This document shows positions 14,675-20,733 of a stretch of 37,073 bases of DNA, one piece after another (position 1 is the first letter of the stretch; every line of letters starts with the position of its first letter). Made by a program: the position numbers and the translations under genes. This DNA comes from an uncultured Solobacterium sp. (lineage in GTDB: Bacteria; Bacillota_I; Bacilli_A; Erysipelotrichales; Erysipelotrichaceae), in assembly GCA_938039295.1 (NCBI GenBank), contig CALHUY010000063.1:1-37073 (forward strand), in the 5' to 3' direction. The notes under the pieces were generated by a model. The model was not told the DNA's origin. It worked only from the letters and a program-made list of their open reading frames with translations, and made no database searches.

Positions 14675-16009
14675 TTAGCCTACAGCTACGTTTTCTTCAA
14701 TATATCTACCTAAGCATTGATTGCGGAATGGGAACATACCATAAATCAGGGTAAGTCCTCCAATACGTCCCGCAAACATCAGGAAGATTAAGATTGATCT
14801 TGAAATGATTGTTAAATCGCGTGTGATACCAAGTGTTAAACCTACGGTAGCGATTGCGGAAGCAGTCTCATACATTGCGGTTATCATTGGGACATTTTCG
14901 ATGACACTAATAATCATAGCAGCACCCACACATAATGAGATATATAGCATTAAGATTGTGGCAGCGTTACGTACGACTGTCTCTGGGATTGTTCTGCCAA
15001 AGCACTCCGTACGAGAACGATTTCTAAAGATTGCCATACTTGTTGTGACTAATACGAAGAAGGTTGTTATCTTCATACCACCACCAGTAGAACCAGGTGC
15101 AGCACCAATTAACATCAACACAATCTGTAAGAAGATACTGGATTCAGACATCTTTGTAAGATCTACCGTATTAAATCCAGCTGTACGTGGTGTAACAGAT
15201 TGGAAGAAGGATGCTAGAATTCTTGTGCCTAGAGGCATACCTGTAAAATCCACAAAGAAGAAGTAGATTGCAGGGAATACAACCAAAATCGCGGTCATAA
15301 TCAAGATGATTTTAGATTGCATGTGATAACGATGTAGTTTGAACTTATATTCTTTGATATCTGCCCAAGTGGAGAAACTTAATCCACCAATCAGAATTAA
15401 CAACATAATTGAAATATTGATAATTGGATTAGATACATAACTTGATAGGGATGAGAATGGTTCACGAACACCCATTAAATCAAAACCAGCATTACAGAAG
15501 GCTGAGATGGAATGGAAGATACTGTACCAAATACCCCTGATGAGTCCAAACTCTGGTATGAATGTAAATGACATTAGTAGGGCGAAGAAACCTTCGACCA
15601 TAAATGTAATCTTAAAGATAAAGTGTAGTAAGCGGATAATACCACCAACCGCTGAAATTGAAATGGAGTTTGCCAAAGTGGAACGAGCAAGATAACCAAT
15701 TCTTCTACCGGTAATCAGTGCAAGGGATGTGATAACAGTCACAACACCAAGTCCGCCAATCTGAATCAGAATAATAATCACCAGCTGTCCAAAGAAGCTC
15801 CAATATGTGGCAGTATCGTATACAACCAATCCCGTTACACAAACACATGACGTGGATGTGAATAGCGCATTGATAAATGGAGTCCATTGTCCAGACTGGC
15901 TGGCAAATGGCGTCATCAGTAACAATGCACCGAATACGATAATTGCGCCAAATCCCAGAATAATCATCTGTGGATATGTTAAGTGTAGTTTATTTCTAAG
16001 AAAATTCAT
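14675..16009 (-). CDS. ktrB: KtrB/TrkH-type potassium transporter membrane subunit
   Basis: A 444-residue channel-like transporter made of four M1-P-M2 repeats. The selectivity-filter segments are visible: TSTSCVCVTGL, SAFCNAGFD, PRTAGFN and ASAIATVGLT, each with the conserved glycine. The length matches KtrB rather than the longer TrkH. AAAGGG 5 nt upstream supports the start. It heads a two-gene operon with the RCK regulator. No c-di-AMP riboswitch is seen in the roughly 130 nt leader region. Confidence 0.93.
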   Translation of the reverse strand: MNFLRNKLHLTYPQMIILGFGAIIVFGALLLMTPFASQSGQWTPFINALFTSTSCVCVTGLVVYDTATYWSFFGQLVIIILIQIGGLGVVTVITSLALITGRRIGYLARSTLANSISISAVGGIIRLLHFIFKITFMVEGFFALLMSFTFIPEFGLIRGIWYSIFHSISAFCNAGFDLMGVREPFSSLSSYVSNPIINISIMLLILIGGLSFSTWADIKEYKFKLHRYHMQSKIILIMTAILVVFPAIYFFFVDFTGMPLGTRILASFFQSVTPRTAGFNTVDLTKMSESSIFLQIVLMLIGAAPGSTGGGMKITTFFVLVTTSMAIFRNRSRTECFGRTIPETVVRNAATILMLYISLCVGAAMIISVIENVPMITAMYETASAIATVGLTLGITRDLTIISRSILIFLMFAGRIGGLTLIYGMFPFRNQCLGRYIEENVAVG

Positions 16010-16146
16010 AATACCCTTTCAGAATGTAGTATATACGTATATGATACTATCATAACGACTAAATTATTATAGTATTCATAGAGATTTATACCAACACTAT
16101 TTGTGAAAAATAAAAGAAAAATACAAAGAATTGGGGTACAAAATAC

Positions 16147-17370
16147 ATGGAATTGAAATTTTATTTTGTTAGACATGGAAAAACCTTATTTAACCGTAAA
16201 GGTCGGATGCAGGGCTGGTGTGATAGTCCACTCTTAGAAGAGGGTATTCAACAGGCAGAAAATGTTGCGTCTGCACTCAGAAATGTGCCATTTAATCGTG
16301 CATATTCTTCAACCTCTGAAAGAGCTTGGGATACTGCAAAAGAAATCTGTAAGTATCATGATATTCCCTTAATTCTTACCAAAGGTTTAAAGGAGTTCTC
16401 TTTTGGTTCGTTAGATGGTGCACGTAAGGAAGAAGTTTTAGATTCTCCATTCTTTGATGATTGGTCATCAAAAGGTGGAGAAACAAGTGAAGGATTTGCA
16501 AAGCGCGTTTTTACCACAATGCAGAGTATCGTTGATGAGTCTCATGATGGAGATACCATTCTTCTAGTAAGCCATGGTGCTTACGCAGTGCGTATCTTAG
16601 AAATTTTATTCGGTATGAATTTAGATGAATATGTAAATCGCTGTAAGGAACAGAATCGTTGGCTCATGCCGAATACTGGTATGTTGATATTCCATTATAA
16701 AGATGGAGAGTTCTTCTTAGACCAAGAACCAATCGACGTGAATGAGTATCGTCAACTCTATGATCCAAAGACAATTGATATTTACTTGATGCGCCATGGT
16801 GAAACAAGATTTAACGTACAGGAACGTATGCAAGGTAGATGTGATAGTCCTTTAACAGAAAAAGGCATTCAAGAAGCAAAATTGGCAGCCGAGAAGTTAA
16901 AGGATATACATTTCTCTACCATTTATGTTTCAACTTCTGAGCGTGCTCGTGATACTGCAGAAATTGTTGCTCAATATCACCCAGGGAATATTGTTTATAC
17001 AAAAAAGATTTGTGAAGTAAATTATGGTGATCTTGAGGGTCTAACATTCAAAGAGGCAGACCCTAGTAGTAAACGCTTTATGGATACGCATTATGGTGAT
17101 GTAGGTGGCGAGGAACATAGCGATGTTACAAGGCGTATGTATTCGATGTTCCAAGAAATCTATGATACGCATCAAGATCAGGATAAAGTGTTACTGGTTT
17201 CTCACGGAGACTTCTATCTTGTATGTCTAGAAGCATTATTTGGATTCAAAAAGGAGGATATTTTCCAAGAAGCCTCCGAACTTGGCATTCATCCAGTTCC
17301 AAACTGTGGAATCGCACACTTTAAAATGACAAGTACTCAATATGAACTCATTCAAAAGATGAGTGACTAA
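16147..17370 (+). CDS. Tandem histidine phosphatase (two phosphoglycerate-mutase-like domains)
   Basis: A 407-residue protein made of two consecutive histidine phosphatase domains of about 200 residues. Domain 1 has RHG at 9-11 and the second catalytic histidine in SHG at 142-144. Domain 2 has RHG at 216-218 and SHG at 352-354. Both repeats keep MQGxCDSPL and TSERAxDTA, so both should be catalytically competent. The halves look like an internal duplication of a GpmB/CobC-type ancestor. The substrate is unknown; phosphosugars or other small phosphoesters are typical. It is cytoplasmic and appears to be a single-gene unit, ending in a strong terminator. The ribosome site TTGGGG is weak. Confidence 0.88.
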   Translation: MELKFYFVRHGKTLFNRKGRMQGWCDSPLLEEGIQQAENVASALRNVPFNRAYSSTSERAWDTAKEICKYHDIPLILTKGLKEFSFGSLDGARKEEVLDSPFFDDWSSKGGETSEGFAKRVFTTMQSIVDESHDGDTILLVSHGAYAVRILEILFGMNLDEYVNRCKEQNRWLMPNTGMLIFHYKDGEFFLDQEPIDVNEYRQLYDPKTIDIYLMRHGETRFNVQERMQGRCDSPLTEKGIQEAKLAAEKLKDIHFSTIYVSTSERARDTAEIVAQYHPGNIVYTKKICEVNYGDLEGLTFKEADPSSKRFMDTHYGDVGGEEHSDVTRRMYSMFQEIYDTHQDQDKVLLVSHGDFYLVCLEALFGFKKEDIFQEASELGIHPVPNCGIAHFKMTSTQYELIQKMSD

Positions 17371-17379
17371 TCAATACAT

Positions 17380-17415
17380 AAGACAATATATGGCGTAACA
17401 TATATTGTCTTTTTG
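17380..17415 (+). terminator. Terminator of the tandem phosphatase gene
   Basis: AAGACAATATATG (17380-17392) and CATATATTGTCTT (17399-17411) form a perfect 13-bp stem with a GCGTAA loop and a TTTTT tail. Confidence 0.9.
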
Positions 17416-17466
17416 TAACGTCATTAGAAGACATAAAATAATTTTGATAAAAAATGATAATCTTTG

Positions 17467-17516
17467 TTGACAGGAATGTTAGTGTTTGCTAACATACAGT
17501 TAGCACAGGCTAACTG
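17467..17516 (+). promoter_or_regulatory. Promoter with tandem GTTAG...CTAAC operators
   Basis: TTGACA (17467-17472) and TAACAT (17490-17495) are 17 nt apart. TGTTAG (17477-17482) with CTAACA (17489-17494) overlaps the spacer and -10. CAGTTAGC (17497-17504) with GCTAACTG (17509-17516) lies over the predicted start site. The two repeats are 20 bp apart centre to centre, so they lie on the same DNA face. Confidence 0.65.
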
Positions 17517-17735
17517 ATGTCTCACTCTTTCCATCACACACTCCTTTATACATCAGTCCCTGCGTGTTCCGGAATCCTTTATTTACAAGTCATGGGCAGA
17601 CCTGTAAAAAATCTAATTGACATAATGTCCGGAAAAAACCATGCATATCCGTGTCCTCCTCAAATTACACTGGAATATGCGAAATAATAAAGAGTATTGT
17701 AAGGACGGGGCATCCAAGCAATATTCTTTTTCTTT
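17502..17735 (+). ncRNA. Candidate metal-responsive small RNA with two anti-Shine-Dalgarno loops
   Basis: A unit of about 230 nt between a strong promoter and an intrinsic terminator, with no convincing ORF. Stem CTGATGT (17514-17520)/ACATCAG (17550-17556) closes a 29-nt C/U-rich loop containing ACTCCTTT. A second hairpin, GCATATCCGTGT (17643-17654) with ACACTGGAATATGC (17667-17680), two bulges and one wobble pair, displays CCTCCTC in its loop. The terminator is at 17689-17735. The operators resemble those of the siderophore operon and pflB. Residues 17539-17550 are complementary to the pflA ribosome site over 12 nt. C-rich loops pairing with ribosome sites recall FsrA-type iron-sparing RNAs. 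It might alternatively be leader sequence for thiT. Confidence 0.55.
17689..17735 (+). terminator. Terminator of the candidate small RNA
   Basis: AAAGAGTATTG (17689-17699) pairs with CAATATTCTTT (17719-17729), with one wobble pair. An inner GGA/TCC pairing surrounds a CGGGGCA loop, and TTCTTTC follows. It separates this unit from the TPP riboswitch. Confidence 0.65.
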
Positions 17736-17765
17736 CACTATAAAAAGTGATATGATTAATTGTGT

Positions 17766-17838
17766 GAACAGGGGTGCATGCATGCTGAGAAAAACCCTTA
17801 TCACCTGATCTAGGTAAAGCTAGCGTAGGGAGTTCAGT
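17766..17838 (+). promoter_or_regulatory. TPP riboswitch (THI element) of thiT
   Basis: The sequence carries the THI-box landmarks in order: ACAGGGGTGC (from 17768), GCTGAGA, AACCCTT, CACCTGATCTAGGTAA and AGCGTAGGGA. It binds thiamine pyrophosphate and lowers expression of the thiamine transporter. TATGAT at 17751-17756 may be the -10. The predicted switch acts on translation, since no terminator precedes the gene. Confidence 0.95.
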
Positions 17839-17851
17839 TCTTTAATTCCTT

Positions 17852-17872
17852 GCGCCTTCAAAATGGAGGTGT
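17852..17872 (+). promoter_or_regulatory. Ribosome-site sequestering hairpin of thiT
   Basis: CCTTC (17855-17859) can pair with the ribosome site GGAGG (17865-17869) around AAAAT, and flanking bases extend the stem to about 8 bp with wobbles. This is the likely off-state of the TPP riboswitch. Confidence 0.55.
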
Positions 17873-17880
17873 ATTTTTTT

Positions 17881-18582
17881 ATGAAAAACGATCAGACTAA
17901 AAAGATTGCATTTATGGCAATCTACATGGCGTTATACGTAGCGCTAAAAATGGTAGGAAATATGATACCTTTCCTACAGATGCCTAACGGTGGATCAATT
18001 GAACTTGAATTAATTCCACTTATGATTGCATCATATCATCTTGGTTGGAAGTATGGAGCACTATGTGGTCTTGCGTCATTCTTACTAACAATTGTATTAG
18101 GTTTCCCAATGTACTTTGTTCAACCAATGCAGATTGTATTAGACTATGTACTACCAATCAGTATTGTTGGAATGGTGTCATTGTTTAAACCATTTGAACA
18201 TGCAAGCAAACCAGTGGTATTAACTGTAGTATCTTTAATTGGTTTATCAGCTTGTGCTGCAGTTTATTATTCTTACGGCATGAATCTAATGGCTCTAGTA
18301 GGTGGTATCGTACTAGCTGGATTGGTAATTGCGTTAGGTTTATTCCTAACAAGCACAAAGGGCCACTTTGGTATTGTGATTGTGATGGTAATTAAGTATT
18401 TCTCTACAGTGATTTCTGGTGCCTATTTCTGGGCAGAGGGTACTGCGGCAGGAAGTTTACCAGCGTGGACGTTCTCATTGGGTTATAACTTGTGGTACAA
18501 CTTAGTGACAATGATTATCTGCTTATTAATCGTTCCAGTATTAATGAGTCGAATTAAAAAAGCAAATATCCAAGGAATGTAA
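17881..18582 (+). CDS. thiT: Thiamine ECF transporter S component ThiT
   Basis: A 233-residue membrane protein of the ThiT family, the thiamine-binding subunit that docks onto the shared EcfAA'T energising module, which is not encoded here. The family signature MPNGGSIELELIPLMIASYH and the QPMQIVLDYVLP segment are clear. It is longer than the usual ~190 residues, with an additional hydrophobic stretch in the middle (about 115-155). An upstream in-frame ATG at 17863 overlaps the ribosome site GGAGG (17865-17869); ATG 17881 is chosen. A TPP riboswitch directly upstream confirms the substrate. Confidence 0.94.
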   Translation: MKNDQTKKIAFMAIYMALYVALKMVGNMIPFLQMPNGGSIELELIPLMIASYHLGWKYGALCGLASFLLTIVLGFPMYFVQPMQIVLDYVLPISIVGMVSLFKPFEHASKPVVLTVVSLIGLSACAAVYYSYGMNLMALVGGIVLAGLVIALGLFLTSTKGHFGIVIVMVIKYFSTVISGAYFWAEGTAAGSLPAWTFSLGYNLWYNLVTMIICLLIVPVLMSRIKKANIQGM

Positions 18583-18583
18583 G

Positions 18584-18609
18584 AGATTGGCACATGCCAA
18601 TCTTTTTTT
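18584..18609 (+). terminator. Terminator of thiT
   Basis: AGATTGGC (18584-18591) and GCCAATCT (18596-18603) enclose ACAT, followed by TTTTTTT. Confidence 0.88.
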
Positions 18610-18636
18610 GGCTATAATAGAGGCGGAGGATTTGAT

Positions 18637-19467
18637 ATGACAAAATACATATTTCTAGATATTGATGGCACTTTATATAGTCCAACAACGAATGAAACAC
18701 CAGAAAGTGCTTTGCAAGCTATCCACAAAGCCAGACAAAATGGCCATAAAGTATTCTTGTGTACAGGTAGAAGCCTAGCAGAGATTGTGACATATCTAGA
18801 TTATGATATTGACGGTTATATCCTTGCGGCTGGTGCGAAAGTATATGCTGACCGTAAATGTATCTATGATAGTCCAATTTCAAAAGAAGAACTCCAACAC
18901 CTAAAAGATACAATAAATGGTATGGGCCTTGGATATGGTTTAGAAGGAAACGCAGGAGCCTATGGTAATCAACTAGGATATGATTTTCAATTGAAATACT
19001 TCTCGTTACCAGACGCAAGTCATGAAGAGAAAGTACGGAATGCGATGGCAAATTGTATCTATCCAGAAGAGGCGGCACACGAAGATGATGAGATATACAA
19101 AATCTGTGTATATAGCGAAGATGGTCATGAGTTTGATCAGCTAGAAGAAGTTCTACATGATCACTACATTCTTACACGTGTTATTGAAGATCCAATCAAG
19201 AAGTTCTATGGCGCGGAGATAACAAACAAAGATATCAATAAAGGAACAGGTATTGAAAAGGTATTGGAATATTATCACGCAGATCGTAGTGATGCGATAG
19301 GGATTGGTGATAGTGAAAATGATATACCGATGTTGTCCTATTGCGGTGTATCTATTGCGATGGGAAACGGTGCAGAGAGTGTCAAGGCTATCGCAGACTA
19401 TGTCACGAAAGATATTCTTGATGATGGTATTTACCATGCATTCAAACATTTTGGATTAATCGACTAA
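18637..19467 (+). CDS. Cof-type HAD-superfamily phosphatase
   Basis: A 276-residue HAD hydrolase of subfamily IIB (Cof/YidA-like). Motif I is FLDIDGTLY with D8 and D10, motif II is the CTGRS region near residue 43, and motif IV is GIGDSENDIPML near 217-228. The large C2 cap lies between. These cytoplasmic enzymes dephosphorylate sugar phosphates, FMN or PLP; the substrate cannot be told from sequence. GGAGGA at 18625-18630 sets the start. The following oxidoreductase begins 15 nt after the stop, so the pair form an operon and may both act on a sugar or polyol. Confidence 0.92.
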   Translation: MTKYIFLDIDGTLYSPTTNETPESALQAIHKARQNGHKVFLCTGRSLAEIVTYLDYDIDGYILAAGAKVYADRKCIYDSPISKEELQHLKDTINGMGLGYGLEGNAGAYGNQLGYDFQLKYFSLPDASHEEKVRNAMANCIYPEEAAHEDDEIYKICVYSEDGHEFDQLEEVLHDHYILTRVIEDPIKKFYGAEITNKDINKGTGIEKVLEYYHADRSDAIGIGDSENDIPMLSYCGVSIAMGNGAESVKAIADYVTKDILDDGIYHAFKHFGLID

Positions 19468-19482
19468 GGAAGAAAATAATCT

Positions 19483-20451
19483 ATGAAGGTCGGTATCGTT
19501 GGAAATGGAATGATAGTTCCCATCGCGATTGAGGCGATGCAAAGAGGAGAGATTGCAGTTACTGCACTATGGTGCCGTAATGAATTAAAGGGAAAACCAA
19601 TTGTTGAAAAGTATCAGATTTCAAGTCAGTACATAGATTATCAAGAGTTTTTAAGTGATCATTCATTCGATACAGTCTATATTGGTTTAACCAATGCATT
19701 ACATTATCAATACGCTAAGGACGCAATTCTTGCGGGAAAGCATGTCATTGTGGAAAAACCATTTACTGTAACTGTAGCGGAAGCCAAAGAACTTCAAGCA
19801 CTAGCAGTCAAACATGAATGCATGTTATTTGAGGCAATTCTTTCTAGATATAGCAAAAACTATGAACATCTAATGGAAGAACTTCCAAGGATAGGAATTA
19901 TTAAACTTATACAAGCTAACTTTAGTAAGTATTCCAGTCGCTATGATGAATTTAGGAAAGGTATCATTACACCAACCTTTGATAAAGCACATGCTGGTGG
20001 AGCACTCATGGATTTGAATGTGTATAATATTCACTTTGTGGTAGGTTTATTTGGTATGCCAAGGCATGTAAAATATTATCCAAATCTAGCAAAGAATGGA
20101 GTAGATACATCGGGCATCTTAATGATGGAATATTCTAACTTCCAAGCGGTATGTACAGCCGCAAAGGATTCTACATCTGACCCATTCGTAATAATACAAG
20201 GTGAAGAGGGAACGATAGTATATCCTGAAAGACCGGGTTATGTACGATACGGGAAAAGACATGATCGTATTACAAACACAACAGAAGAGATTGATGTTGT
20301 TGTAGAGGAAGATCCAATGAAGAATGAATTCCTATATATGCAGGAAATCATAGACACAAAAAATACAGAACAGATGAATGTCTGGTTAGAAAAATCAATC
20401 ATGACAGTAGCTGTTTTAGAACAAGCATTACAATCAATTTCAAAGGGCTAG
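19483..20451 (+). CDS. Gfo/Idh/MocA-family NAD(P)-dependent oxidoreductase
   Basis: A 322-residue dehydrogenase. The N-terminal Rossmann fold begins KVGIVGNGMI, and the conserved VEKPF at 90-94 supplies the catalytic lysine region. The C-terminal half is the alpha/beta GFO_IDH_MocA_C domain, with HAGGALMDLNVYNIHF. Family members oxidise or reduce sugars, inositols, dihydrodiols or biliverdin; the substrate is undetermined. The ribosome site AAGGAAG is fair. A 13-bp terminator hairpin overlaps the stop codon. Confidence 0.92.
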   Translation: MKVGIVGNGMIVPIAIEAMQRGEIAVTALWCRNELKGKPIVEKYQISSQYIDYQEFLSDHSFDTVYIGLTNALHYQYAKDAILAGKHVIVEKPFTVTVAEAKELQALAVKHECMLFEAILSRYSKNYEHLMEELPRIGIIKLIQANFSKYSSRYDEFRKGIITPTFDKAHAGGALMDLNVYNIHFVVGLFGMPRHVKYYPNLAKNGVDTSGILMMEYSNFQAVCTAAKDSTSDPFVIIQGEEGTIVYPERPGYVRYGKRHDRITNTTEEIDVVVEEDPMKNEFLYMQEIIDTKNTEQMNVWLEKSIMTVAVLEQALQSISKG

Positions 20452-20474
20452 ATACATTCAAATCTAGCCCTTTG
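20441..20474 (+). terminator. Terminator overlapping the oxidoreductase stop codon
   Basis: CAAAGGGCTAGAT (20441-20453) and ATCTAGCCCTTTG (20462-20474) form a perfect 13-bp stem with an 8-nt loop. The TAG stop lies in the left arm. The downstream T-tract is short, so termination may be incomplete. Confidence 0.7.
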
Positions 20475-20494
20475 CGAATTTATTAACGTACTTC

Positions 20495-20548
20495 TTGAAA
20501 GAACAAATACATGGGCGTATAATTCAGTTAGTTTACTAAAACTAACTG
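20495..20548 (+). promoter_or_regulatory. pflB upstream promoter with GTTAG-N10-CTAAC operator
   Basis: TTGAAA (20495-20500) and TATAAT (20518-20523) are 17 nt apart. A perfect palindrome, CAGTTAGTTT (20525-20534) and AAACTAACTG (20539-20548) around ACTA, starts 1 nt after the -10 and covers the start site. It has the arms and N10 spacing of the repeat before the siderophore operon. Confidence 0.75.
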
Positions 20549-20672
20549 AGAAATGATAGTGATTTATGATGCTTGCATGTTATATCAATGATTAACTAAT
20601 AGTGTTTGAAGTTTGGGTAAAATTCACCAAAACTCACAAACAAAAAATAATCTGATAATTCTGATAATATCA

Positions 20673-20702
20673 TTGGACGTATAAACTGCTTTCATTTACA
20701 AT
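20673..20702 (+). promoter_or_regulatory. Second pflB promoter
   Basis: TTGGAC (20673-20678) and TACAAT (20697-20702) with an 18-nt spacer, about 32 nt before the start codon. It would give an operator-independent transcript. Two copies of TCTGATAAT (20651-20668) lie just upstream. Confidence 0.5.
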
Positions 20703-20733
20703 AAAAAACGTTAGGTAGACGGAGGAGATGACA

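Noticed and set aside
14805..15266. 153-codon plus-strand ORF inside the ktrB-type gene
   Set aside because: Antisense shadow of the transporter, without family resemblance.
16031..16042. Palindrome ATATACGTATAT before the ktrB-type gene
   Set aside because: Alternating AT-rich sequence with no matching copy elsewhere and no clear relation to a promoter.
17424..17534. Minus-strand 36-codon ORF (starting MERVRHQLAC) with a perfect AAAGGAG ribosome site
   Set aside because: Its ribosome site is the complement of the C-rich loop of the plus-strand RNA, and the frame runs through the operators and promoter. The plus-strand RNA explains the same sequence better.
17586..17643. Minus-strand 18-codon ORF behind an AGGAGG
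   Set aside because: Again the AGGAGG is the complement of the CCTCCTC loop of the candidate small RNA; the peptide is very short and featureless.
18613..18618. TATAAT just before the Cof-type phosphatase gene
   Set aside because: No -35 at a workable distance; the upstream bases are the thiT terminator, and the leader would be too short to hold the ribosome site.
20608..20645. Rex-like or hairpin sequence (TTTGGGT...ACCAAA) upstream of pflB
   Set aside because: Only part of each half matches a Rex box and the hairpin has mismatches; not enough for a call although redox control of pflB would make sense.
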